Shown piece by piece: positions 1 through 7,287 of a stretch of DNA of 64,000 bases (its first letter is position 1; each line of letters begins with the position of its first letter). Made by a program: the position numbers and the translations under genes. Origin of the DNA: Marinibacterium sp050389775 (lineage in GTDB: Bacteria > Pseudomonadota > Alphaproteobacteria > Rhodobacterales > Rhodobacteraceae); contig NZ_CP177144.1 of assembly GCF_050389775.1 (NCBI RefSeq), forward strand, positions 2,666,001 through 2,730,000, written 5' to 3'. Below the pieces are notes generated by a model. That model worked only from the letters and a program-made list of their open reading frames with translations, did no database searches and was not told the DNA's origin.

Positions 1-115
1 CCGGATCACCACCGATGCGGACGTGGCCGCCGCCGTGCTGTTCCTGGCCTCGGAACGCGCGCGCCAGATCACCGGGGTGGACCTGCCGGTCGATGGCGGC
101 TGGGCGGCGCTATGA
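1..115 (+). CDS. C-terminal end of a short-chain dehydrogenase/reductase (partial)
   Basis: Only the last 37 codons lie in the window. They read as the classical SDR C-terminus: a stretch VLFLASERARQITG followed by VDGGW and a stop, which in this family closes the Rossmann domain and forms part of the subunit interface. The stop overlaps the start of the following ABC ATPase gene as ATGA, so the two are translationally coupled and probably share an operon with the importer. The substrate cannot be told from this fragment. The catalytic Ser-Tyr-Lys and the cofactor-binding glycines lie upstream, outside the window. Confidence 0.85.
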   Translation, partial: RITTDADVAAAVLFLASERARQITGVDLPVDGGWAAL

Positions 116-921
116 AACAGGACCGTTTCGTCGAATTCGATGCCGTGGGGGTGACCTATGGCAAGCAAGGCGCGCGGACCCAGGCCCTGATGCCGACATC
201 GCTGCGCATTGCCCGGGGCGATTTCCTGGCCCTGGTCGGCCCGTCGGGCTGTGGCAAGTCGACCATCCTCAAGCTGGTGGCCGAGCTGCTGGAGCCGTCG
301 GAAGGGCGCATCCTCTTTGCCGGGCGCGAGCTGGGCGCCGAGCCGGTGCGCGTGGGCATGGCCTTTCAGAGCGCGTCGCTGCTGCCCTGGATGACGATCC
401 GTGAGAATGTCATGCTGCCGCTCAAGATCGTGCCGCCGTTCAAGGCCAGCTACCGGGCCCGGAAGGACGGCGAATACCGCGACCGGGCCGATGCGCTGCT
501 GGAACGGGTCGGGCTGATCGATTTCGCCGACAAGAGTCCCTGGCAATTGTCGGGGGGCATGATGCAGCGGGCCAACCTGTGCCGGGCGCTGATCCACGAT
601 CCCGATCTGCTGCTGCTCGACGAGCCCTTCGGCGCGCTCGACCAGTTCACCCGCGAAGAGCTGTGGCAGACGGTCCAGGACCTCTGGCTGGACCGCGCGC
701 CGACGGTGCTGCTGGTCACCCATGACCTGCGCGAGGCGGCCTACCTGGCCAGCCGCATCTGCGTGATGTCGCCGCGCCCGGGCCGCATCATCGAGGACCG
801 GCCCGTCGATTTCGCCCGCCCGCGGCCCATCGACCTGACCTTCGACGCCGGGTTCTCGGCGTTGGTGCAGGAGCTGCGCGGGCTGATCGTGCATGCGCCG
901 GTGACGGGGAGCGCGGCATGA
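112..921 (+). CDS. ABC transporter ATP-binding protein, NitT/TauT family
   Basis: 269-residue cytoplasmic ATPase that drives import of a small organic compound (nitrate/taurine/sulfonate/thiamine-precursor class). Walker A GPSGCGKST is at residues 43-51, the signature LSGGMMQ at 146-152 (usual form LSGGMQQ), Walker B LLLLDEP at 166-172, and the switch His at 204. The gene starts inside the upstream SDR stop (ATGA) and ends in the same way on the permease gene, so the three are one transcription unit. The periplasmic binding protein that would show the substrate is not in the window and probably lies upstream. Family assignment is secure; substrate unknown. Confidence 0.93.
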   Translation: MKQDRFVEFDAVGVTYGKQGARTQALMPTSLRIARGDFLALVGPSGCGKSTILKLVAELLEPSEGRILFAGRELGAEPVRVGMAFQSASLLPWMTIRENVMLPLKIVPPFKASYRARKDGEYRDRADALLERVGLIDFADKSPWQLSGGMMQRANLCRALIHDPDLLLLDEPFGALDQFTREELWQTVQDLWLDRAPTVLLVTHDLREAAYLASRICVMSPRPGRIIEDRPVDFARPRPIDLTFDAGFSALVQELRGLIVHAPVTGSAA

Positions 922-1676
922 AACCGATGCAACAGAAACTGGCCTCGGCCGCGCTGATCGTCGGGGTCTTTGTCTTCTGGGAGCTGTTCTGCCTGCTCTT
1001 CGGCATTTCCGAGCTGGTCCTGCCGCGGCCTTCGCGGATCATCGCGGCGTTCTTCGAATACCAGCACGCGATCTGGCCCCATGTCTGGCAGACCTTCTAC
1101 ACGACCATGGTGGGCTTTGCCTGCGGCGTGGTCATCGGCCTGGGCCTGGGCGTGCTGATCGGGTCGTCCAAGCTGGCCTATGACACGGCCTATCCGCTGC
1201 TGGTCGGCATCTCGTCGATCCCCAAGGTGGCCGTGGTGCCGATCTTCGTGCTGTGGTTCGGGGCCGGGACGATCCCGGCGATCCTGACGGCCATGATCAT
1301 CTGCATCTTTCCCATCGTGGTGAATGTTTCGACGGGCATCGCGACGGTCGAGCCCGAGCTCGAGGATGTCATGCGCGCGCTCAAGGCCAACAAGCGCGAG
1401 ATCCTGTGGAACGTCGGCCTGCCGCGGTCGATGCCCTATTTCTTTGCCTCGCTGAAGGTGGCCATCACGCTGAGCTTCGTGGGGTCGGTGATTGCCGAGA
1501 CGGTGGCGGCGAACAAGGGGGTGGGGAACCTGATGCTGATCGCCTCGTCGTCGTTCAACGTGCCGCTGGTCTTTGCCGGGCTGATGGTGCTGGCGGTGAT
1601 GGGCGTGTCGCTCTACGCGATCTTCTCGCTGGTCGAACGCCACGTGGCCTCCTGGGCGATGCGCAAGGATATCTGA
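918..1676 (+). CDS. ABC transporter permease, NitT/TauT (SsuC/ThiX) family
   Basis: 252-residue inner-membrane permease with about six hydrophobic segments. A cytoplasmic EAA-type loop around residues 150-175 (EDVMRALKANKREI...GLPRSMPY) contacts the ATPase. It matches the BPD_transp_1 permeases of sulfonate, nitrate and pyrimidine-precursor importers. The start ATG overlaps the ATPase stop. It is the last gene of the unit, followed at once by a stem-loop terminator. The substrate cannot be inferred without the binding protein. Confidence 0.93.
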   Translation: MKPMQQKLASAALIVGVFVFWELFCLLFGISELVLPRPSRIIAAFFEYQHAIWPHVWQTFYTTMVGFACGVVIGLGLGVLIGSSKLAYDTAYPLLVGISSIPKVAVVPIFVLWFGAGTIPAILTAMIICIFPIVVNVSTGIATVEPELEDVMRALKANKREILWNVGLPRSMPYFFASLKVAITLSFVGSVIAETVAANKGVGNLMLIASSSFNVPLVFAGLMVLAVMGVSLYAIFSLVERHVASWAMRKDI

Positions 1677-1697
1677 ACGGTGCCATGTGACAGCTGC

Positions 1698-1723
1698 GGC
1701 CGGCCCTTCGGGGTCGGCCGTTT
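1698..1723 (+). terminator. Stem-loop terminator after the ABC permease gene
   Basis: A 9-bp stem GGCCGGCCC / GGGTCGGCC (one G-T pair) closes a TTCG tetraloop 21 bases after the permease stop. It is followed by GTTTGTCGTT, a short T-rich tail. A good rho-independent terminator candidate, though the T tract is weak. Confidence 0.65.
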
Positions 1724-1807
1724 GTCGTTGGGGGGCGGTGCAGGGCGATGCCGTCTCGCGGCCCGCTGAAGGTAACAATCTCACGCTCAGCCTGGGGTCT
1801 AAACCGC

Positions 1808-1894
1808 GCGCAGGTCCTGCCAGAGGGGCAATCCGGGCGCAGGTCCAGCCATAGGAGGAACCTGGGCGCAGGCCTACCACAGAGGGGACCGGCG
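1808..1894. repeat. Three tandem copies of a degenerate 29-bp repeat
   Basis: Units begin at 1808, 1837 and 1866, each opening GCGCAGG(T/C)C and containing a purine-rich core (AGAGGGG or ATAGGAGG). They abut without spacers, so this is a short minisatellite and not a CRISPR. The rest of the gap 1724-2262 shows no credible gene. An imperfect inverted repeat follows directly (GCGGTCGC at 1892-1899 with GCGACCGC at 1923-1930, flanked by ACAGAG at 1879-1884 and CTCTGT at 1931-1936). Confidence 0.6.
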
Positions 1895-2174
1895 GTCGCA
1901 CAGCTGCATCCCTGGTGCCTGCGCGACCGCCTCTGTAGGGCGGATGTCCCGGGGTGGATCTGCGCTCTCAGCTCCGAACCGGTCTTGTTCCGCACTGTCG
2001 AGGCCAGGAGCCGCTCATCCCGGGCGGTCGCGACCTCGGTTCCGGGCCGTCCCTGGGGCCCGTATTCTATCGGCATGTCCTGTTTTCGTGGGGCCCGGCA
2101 ACAGTTGCCGACCCGCATGGCGCAAGGCTCCGGCCATGGCGCTGGCGGCGCCAGTGGGTGATGAACGATCGTCC

Positions 2175-2196
2175 GTCGCGTTTCACGAAACGCGAC
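2175..2196. other. Near-perfect 22-bp palindrome between convergent genes
   Basis: GTCGCGTTTC and GAAACGCGAC are exact inverse complements separated by AC. It lies 67 bp beyond the stop of the leftward MHYT-LytTR gene. It may act as the terminator of that gene (no T tract is visible) or be a protein-binding palindrome. I cannot decide between these. Confidence 0.45.
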
Positions 2197-2262
2197 ATGG
2201 CTGCACGAACTGCGCAGGCAGCGTGGCGCGAAACCGCCTGCGAGGGCGGGAGAGCGGGGTGG

Positions 2263-3525
2263 CTAGAGGCCCAGCTGGGCGCGCACATCCTGCAGCCGGG
2301 CGCGGCTGACGGGCACTTCGGGCAGGTCGGGCAGGCGGTCGAAATGGCAGACGCCATTGTCCTTGCGCCGTTCGAAGCTGGTGACATGGGCATGGTTCAC
2401 CAGAAAGCTGCGATGGGTCCGGGTGAACAGCGTGTCGGGCAGGCGTCGGGCGGCCTCGGTGATCGACCAGGGACAGAAATGCTTGGCCGTGCCGGCATAG
2501 AGCAGGGTGTAATGACCCTCGGCGCGGATGACCGACACTGCCTCGGCGGCGATGAAATGGGTGCGGTGATCGGCCTCGTAGGGAATGCGCAGCTCGGTCG
2601 GTGCGGAGGAGGGGCGGGCCGGGGCCGGGTTGGTGGGCTGGCGCGGCGCGGGGACGGCCGGTGGTGCGGCCGCGGGAGGCGTTGGGGATACGGCGGCCAT
2701 GGGTGACGCCTGGGACACGGGCGCCATCGTGGCCATCGTGCTCATCGGGGCCGGCACGGCGCCCGGGGGCGCCGGCTCGGCCCGGCCCGGCAAGGCCGCC
2801 CCGGGCTCGCGGTCCGAAAGGCGGGCGGTAAAGCTGGCGCCGGTCAGCAGGAACAGGCCCGAGAGCACGAAGGCCGAGATCGTCACGCCGAAGGCCAGAA
2901 CCTCGCGGCTCATCGGCAGGCCGGCGGGTTCGGGCGCGCCGGTCAGGGTAAAACCGGTCCCGGCCATGGCGATGAAATGCACGGCGCAGACCGTCATGCC
3001 GAACCCCAGCGTGCCCAGCAGGATGTTGCGCGGGCTGCGCGCGCCGTAGCTGATCTGGAACGACAGGACGCCAAGGCCCACCGAGGCCACCAGCGCACCG
3101 CCCACGCCCAGGGCGGAATAGACCGGCCGACAGATCTCCATGCCCGACATGCCGGTGAAATGCATCGCGGCAATGCCCAGGCCCAGGATCGCCCCGGCCA
3201 GCGAAATGCGCGTCCGGGTGCGCGGGCCGAAATGCACCAGCAGCAGGGCCATTTCCATGAACAGGATGACAATCAGGGCCGAGATCAGCGTGATCAGCGG
3301 ATCAAAGAGAAAGACGACGGGCAGGTCGAGCCCCAGCATGGCCACGAAATGCATCGACCAGATGCCCCAGCCCAGCACGACCGAGGCCACGGCCACCACG
3401 CCCTGGCGGGCCACGAGGCCCAGCTGCGACGCGCCGCGCGTCAGCGACAGGCCCGAGAACCCGGCGATGAGCGCCACGGCCAGCGCGGCCAGGGCGAATA
3501 GCCCATCATGGCTGTAGTCGAGCAT
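2263..3525 (-). CDS. MHYT membrane sensor fused to a LytTR DNA-binding domain
   Basis: 420 residues. The first 230 form about seven membrane helices with three MHYT-type motifs: SMHFVAM near 57-63, AMHFTGM near 120-126 and AVHFIAM near 181-187 (Val for Met in the third). MHYT domains are predicted to place Met/His residues at the outer membrane face to bind copper and sense a diatomic gas or redox change. A Pro/Ala-rich linker (about 240-312) leads to a C-terminal LytTR domain (about 315-420, with EGHYTLLYAG and RTHRSFLVNHAHV) that binds DNA. The layout matches CoxC/CoxH of CO-oxidising bacteria. It stands alone, so its target genes are unknown; a membrane-tethered one-component regulator is the inferred role. 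Confidence 0.88.
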   Translation of the reverse strand: MLDYSHDGLFALAALAVALIAGFSGLSLTRGASQLGLVARQGVVAVASVVLGWGIWSMHFVAMLGLDLPVVFLFDPLITLISALIVILFMEMALLLVHFGPRTRTRISLAGAILGLGIAAMHFTGMSGMEICRPVYSALGVGGALVASVGLGVLSFQISYGARSPRNILLGTLGFGMTVCAVHFIAMAGTGFTLTGAPEPAGLPMSREVLAFGVTISAFVLSGLFLLTGASFTARLSDREPGAALPGRAEPAPPGAVPAPMSTMATMAPVSQASPMAAVSPTPPAAAPPAVPAPRQPTNPAPARPSSAPTELRIPYEADHRTHFIAAEAVSVIRAEGHYTLLYAGTAKHFCPWSITEAARRLPDTLFTRTHRSFLVNHAHVTSFERRKDNGVCHFDRLPDLPEVPVSRARLQDVRAQLGL

Positions 3526-3968
3526 ATGGCCTCCCGGTCCCCGTCGGGGGCGAGAGTAACCCGGCCGGGGCGATCTGGGTAGGGGGACGGAGGCGGGGGT
3601 GCCAGGCGTGCCCTGATCCGGCCGGGGAAGGAGTGATCGTGGTGCGGTGGTGTGATCTGGTCTGCGTCAGACTTTGGCCGGGCGGCGGGCCCCGTGCGCT
3701 CCGTGCCCGGGGGCGACCCATCGCGTCGATTTGGTCCGGCCTGCGCCGGTTCTATCACGGTCAAACTGTCGCCGGGCGCCGTGCCGGGGTGCGATTTACC
3801 GTGCCGTTATGGGGGCGACCAGGTCTTGCCAGTCCGGTCCGCCCCAAGTTCAGTACTGAACGTGTCGTGTCGCCATGGTCCGGCCCTGACCCGATCATGC
3901 CGAGCCGGGCCAGATGAGACAGGCCCGTTCCCGGTGTGGGCCAGATGCGCCCGCCCGGCCGCGGGCGT
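3526..3968. other. Gene-free gap with a 14-bp perfect palindrome
   Basis: 443 bp between the MHYT-LytTR start and the phaG stop (both leftward). No frame has convincing codon use. The only notable element is GTTCAGTACTGAAC at 3848-3861, a perfect palindrome set 323 bp upstream of the MHYT gene. No clear terminator for phaG was seen. Confidence 0.4.
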
Positions 3969-4412
3969 TCAGTGGGGCTCGCGGGTGCCGGCGGGCTCGA
4001 CGGGCGGATCGCCGGCGGCCTCGGGCAGGGGCGGATCGTCGTAGATCGACCAACCGTACTCCCCATCCACCCCGGGCAGGTCGCCCTGTTCCAGGTTCCG
4101 CGCCATGAAGGCCTTGGCGATGAAATTGGCGATGATCGGGGCGGTCAGGAACAAGAAGAGCGTGATCAGCAGCTCGTGAAACGAGATCTTGCCCAGGGTG
4201 ACCCAGAGATGGATCATCGAGGCGATCAGCACGCCGCCCACGCCCAGGGTCGTGGCCTTGGTGGGGGCGTGCAGGCGCTGCATGGCATCCTGCAGCTTGA
4301 TCAGGCCGAAGGAGCCGACCAGGCCGAAGATGCCGCTGATGACAAGGCAGGCCGAGATGACGATGTCGGCCCAGGGTTCCAGCTCGCTGCCGGCGATTTC
4401 GATCCCGATCAT
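3969..4412 (-). CDS. phaG: Monovalent cation/H+ antiporter subunit G (PhaG/MnhG)
   Basis: 147 residues, last gene of the pha operon. Three hydrophobic segments and the family core SGIFGLVGSFGLIKLQDAMQRLHAPTK (split here only by reading) identify MnhG/PhaG, a small membrane subunit of the multi-subunit Na+(K+)/H+ antiporter. The start at 4412 was chosen because ATG overlaps the phaF stop (ATGA) and gives the expected MIGIEI opening; an upstream in-frame start would run into phaF. The C-terminus carries a Pro/Glu-rich extension (about 115-147) beyond the usual core. Confidence 0.93.
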   Translation of the reverse strand: MIGIEIAGSELEPWADIVISACLVISGIFGLVGSFGLIKLQDAMQRLHAPTKATTLGVGGVLIASMIHLWVTLGKISFHELLITLFLFLTAPIIANFIAKAFMARNLEQGDLPGVDGEYGWSIYDDPPLPEAAGDPPVEPAGTREPH

Positions 4413-4678
4413 TCGATGATGTCCCCGCGCAGGATGAAGCGGCAATAGGCCACCGTCGAGACAAAGCCGACCATGGCCGCCAGCATGGCCGCTTCGAAGT
4501 AGATCGTGGTGCCCCGCCAGATGCCATAGAGCACGAGCAGGGCGATGACGTTGATGACGATGGTGTCGAGCGCCAGGATGCGATCGGCGGAATCGGGACC
4601 GCGGGCAATGCGCCAGAGGTTGAACAGCAGGCCCAGCCCGTAACAGCCGAAGGCGAAGTAGAGCGCGTAGATGAGCAT
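4409..4678 (-). CDS. phaF: Monovalent cation/H+ antiporter subunit F (PhaF/MnhF)
   Basis: 89 residues, three membrane helices, with the family pattern RGPDSADRILALDT near residues 26-39. MnhF/PhaF is a small subunit required for assembly and activity of the antiporter; in related systems it is also linked to bile-salt or cation efflux. Its start overlaps the phaE stop and its stop overlaps the phaG start (ATGA in both cases), so expression is tightly coupled. Confidence 0.93.
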   Translation of the reverse strand: MLIYALYFAFGCYGLGLLFNLWRIARGPDSADRILALDTIVINVIALLVLYGIWRGTTIYFEAAMLAAMVGFVSTVAYCRFILRGDIIE

Positions 4679-5166
4679 CAGAAGATCTCCTTCAGGCGGC
4701 GTTCGTAACGCTGTTTGATGGCATCGCGGGTGCCCTCGGGGTCGTCGGTATGCAGGCAATGCACCAGGATGCAGCTGGCATCGGCCGACAGCAGGGCCGC
4801 GACGGTGCCCGGGGTCATGGTGATCGTGCCGGCCAGAACGGTGATGGCCTCGGGCGAGGTCAGCTCCAGCGGGATGCTGATCCAGCACGACCGGATGTTG
4901 TCCCGGCGCTTGAACAGGATGATCGCGGCGACCTCGACATTGGCCACGATGATGTCCCAGAGCACGATGATCACGTAGACCAGCGCCCGGCCCGGGCTGC
5001 GCAACAGCGGCCGGTCGGGCCAGAAGGGCGCGGTGATCCAGGGGATGACAAGGCCCAGGATCGCCCCCAGCAGGACATTGCCCGGGGTGACCTTGTTGAC
5101 CAGGGCCAGCCAGACGAAGAGCAGCATGAGGCTGAGCAGCGGATGCGGGAAGAGGCGGCGGATCAT
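4678..5166 (-). CDS. phaE: Monovalent cation/H+ antiporter subunit E (PhaE/MnhE)
   Basis: 162 residues with an N-terminal pair of membrane helices and a cytoplasmic C-terminal half containing ITMTPGTVAALLSAD and VHCLHTDDP, both typical of MnhE. It is part of the accessory membrane module of the Mrp/Pha complex. The gene follows phaD with a 3-bp gap and overlaps phaF. Confidence 0.93.
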   Translation of the reverse strand: MIRRLFPHPLLSLMLLFVWLALVNKVTPGNVLLGAILGLVIPWITAPFWPDRPLLRSPGRALVYVIIVLWDIIVANVEVAAIILFKRRDNIRSCWISIPLELTSPEAITVLAGTITMTPGTVAALLSADASCILVHCLHTDDPEGTRDAIKQRYERRLKEIF

Positions 5167-5169
5167 GGG

Positions 5170-6855
5170 TCAGTCCTCCACGTGTTCGGCATCGGCCTCG
5201 TGGGCCTCGGCATTGTCGGCGCGGTGCGGCTCGGCCGTGTCGGATGCATCGGGCGCCGGCGCGGTGCCATAGCCCGGGGCATCGGCCTTGTCGGCCTTGG
5301 CCGGGATCTTGCCGGTGTTGTCCTGCTCGAGCACGGCCGAGACATAGGCGCTGCGGTCAAGGAGCTCGGCCGTTGCCCCGTCGAGGTAGCGCGTGACCGG
5401 CCCGGCAAGGATGGCCAGCGCGCCCAGCAGGGCCAGGGCGGCGATGCTGGGGGCCAGTTCCATCGCCCCGGCGGGGCGGGTGCGGGGATCGTCGGGGTCC
5501 GGCGTGGGATCGGTCTCCTCGGGCGGCGGTGTCACGGCGGTGGATTTCCAGAACACCATGCTGCCGGCCCGGGCAAAGCCCAGGATGGTCAGCAACGACC
5601 CGGCCAGGATGGCCACCCAGGCGGCGGTCATCTCGCCCGGGGCGCGCAGGGCGTCCAGGATCATCAGCTTGCCCAGGAAGCCCGACAGGGGCGGCATGCC
5701 GGCCATGGCAATCGCCCCGCCGAAGAACAGCGCGGCAAAGAGGCCGTTCTGCACCACCGCCGGCTGGGCGGTCAGCCGGTCATCGGCCCGCCGGGCCAGC
5801 ACCAGGTCGGCGACCAGGAACAGCACGGCGGCGGCAAAGGTCGAATGCACGAGGTAATAGAGCGCGGCGGTGACGGCCTCGGGGCGAAAGGCCGCGACGG
5901 CGGCCATCAGCGTGCCCATCGACCCCACGACCGAAAAGGCGATCAGGGGCATCAGCCGCCGGGCGCCCAGCACGCCGAAGGCACCGATGGCGATGGTCAC
6001 GATGGCTCCGACAAAGAGCAGGTCGCCGGGCAGGCCGTTCATGGCCTCGACATGGGGGCCGAAGACCAGGGCATGGATGCGCAGGATCGAATAGGCCCCG
6101 ACCTTGGTCATGATGGCAAAGAGCGCGGCCACCGGGGCGGGGGCATTGGCATAGGTGCCGGGCAGCCAGAACTGCACCGGGAAGACCGCGGCCTTGACGG
6201 CGAAGACGGTCATCAGCAGCACGGCGGCCACGCGCACCAGGGCGGCATCCTCGGCCGGGATCTGCTGCACGCGCTCGGCCAGGTCGGCGATGTTGAGCGT
6301 GCCGGTCGTGGCATAGAGCGTGCCCAGGGCAAAGAGAAACAGCGTCGAGCCGGCGAGGTTGATGATGACATATTGCAGCCCGGCCCGCATGCGCTGGACC
6401 CCGCCGGAATGGATCATCAGCCCGTAGGACGCGATCAGCAGGACTTCGAAGAAGACGAAGAGGTTGAAGATGTCGCCGGTCAGGAAGGCGCCGCAGATGC
6501 CCATCAGCTGGAACTGGAACAGGGCGTGGAAATGGCGGCCCCGGGCGTCCCAGCCGGTGGCCGCGGCATGGGTCAGGGTCAGCAGGCCCAGCAGGGCCGT
6601 CAGCAGCACCATCAGGGCCGACAGCCGGTCGAGCACCAGCACGATGCCGAAAGGCGCGGGCCAGTCGCCCAGCCGGTAGACATGGATGGAGCCGTCTGAG
6701 ACCAGGGCGACCAGGCCGATGGCAACGCCCAGCAGGCCCAGCGACGAGACAAACGAGGCCACCCGCGCCAGGACGATGTCATAGCGCATGACAAAGGCGA
6801 TCAGCGGCGCGATCAGGGCCGGCAGGATGACGGGGGCAATGATCCAGTGGTTCAT
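5170..6855 (-). CDS. phaD: Monovalent cation/H+ antiporter subunit D (PhaD/MnhD)
   Basis: 561 residues with about 14 membrane helices, homologous to the proton-pumping NuoM/NuoN subunits of complex I. Family markers include LTGDIFNLFVFFEVLLIASYG (near 125-145), FPVQFWLPGTYANAPAPVAALF (near 225-246) and GMPPLSGFLGK (near 390). It is one of two large antiporter-like subunits that move H+ against Na+ or K+. The C-terminal 100 residues form a hydrophilic, acidic, Asp/Glu/Pro-rich extension not needed for the fold. The start overlaps the phaC stop (ATGA). Confidence 0.95.
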   Translation of the reverse strand: MNHWIIAPVILPALIAPLIAFVMRYDIVLARVASFVSSLGLLGVAIGLVALVSDGSIHVYRLGDWPAPFGIVLVLDRLSALMVLLTALLGLLTLTHAAATGWDARGRHFHALFQFQLMGICGAFLTGDIFNLFVFFEVLLIASYGLMIHSGGVQRMRAGLQYVIINLAGSTLFLFALGTLYATTGTLNIADLAERVQQIPAEDAALVRVAAVLLMTVFAVKAAVFPVQFWLPGTYANAPAPVAALFAIMTKVGAYSILRIHALVFGPHVEAMNGLPGDLLFVGAIVTIAIGAFGVLGARRLMPLIAFSVVGSMGTLMAAVAAFRPEAVTAALYYLVHSTFAAAVLFLVADLVLARRADDRLTAQPAVVQNGLFAALFFGGAIAMAGMPPLSGFLGKLMILDALRAPGEMTAAWVAILAGSLLTILGFARAGSMVFWKSTAVTPPPEETDPTPDPDDPRTRPAGAMELAPSIAALALLGALAILAGPVTRYLDGATAELLDRSAYVSAVLEQDNTGKIPAKADKADAPGYGTAPAPDASDTAEPHRADNAEAHEADAEHVED

Positions 6856-7286
6856 CGGGTCCGGCCTCCTTCAGCGCCGGGCGCGGGGTCTGTCGCAGGC
6901 GCGGCCGCGGGCATTTCGGGGGCATCGCCGGGCCCGGTGTCGGGCGCGTCATCGGTGTCGACGGGCATGTCGACGGCATCGGTGTCGGCCTCGAGGAACG
7001 CGCCGAGGGCGACCATGACCAGCAGGGCGGTCATGCCGAACGAGATCACGATGGCCGTCAGCACCAGGGCCTGGGGCAGCGGATCGGTATAGGCCTGGTC
7101 GGGGGCGTACTTGTCGAGGATCGGGGGCAGGTTCACGGCCAGCCCGCCGCTGGAGAACAGGAAGACGTTCACCGCGTAGGACAGCAGCGACAGGCCGAGG
7201 ATCACGGGGAAGGCGCGCAGCCGCAGGATCAGGTAGATCCCCCCGGCGGTCAGCACGCCCACGGTGCTGGCAACAAGCATTTCCAT
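6852..7286 (-). CDS. phaC: Monovalent cation/H+ antiporter subunit C (PhaC/MnhC)
   Basis: 144 residues, homologous to NuoK, with three membrane helices and the core LRLRAFPVILGLSLLSYAVN. The start at 7286 gives the conserved MEMLVAS opening one base after the phaAB stop; a longer in-frame start would add about 27 Arg-rich residues overlapping phaAB and is unlikely. After about residue 108 there is a strongly acidic Asp/Pro/Ala tail, longer than usual for this subunit. The stop overlaps the phaD start. Confidence 0.93.
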   Translation of the reverse strand: MEMLVASTVGVLTAGGIYLILRLRAFPVILGLSLLSYAVNVFLFSSGGLAVNLPPILDKYAPDQAYTDPLPQALVLTAIVISFGMTALLVMVALGAFLEADTDAVDMPVDTDDAPDTGPGDAPEMPAAAPATDPAPGAEGGRTR

Positions 7287-7287
7287 G

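Noticed and set aside
1808..1894. 29-bp repeats as a CRISPR
   Set aside because: The copies abut with no spacers, diverge strongly, and no cas genes are present.
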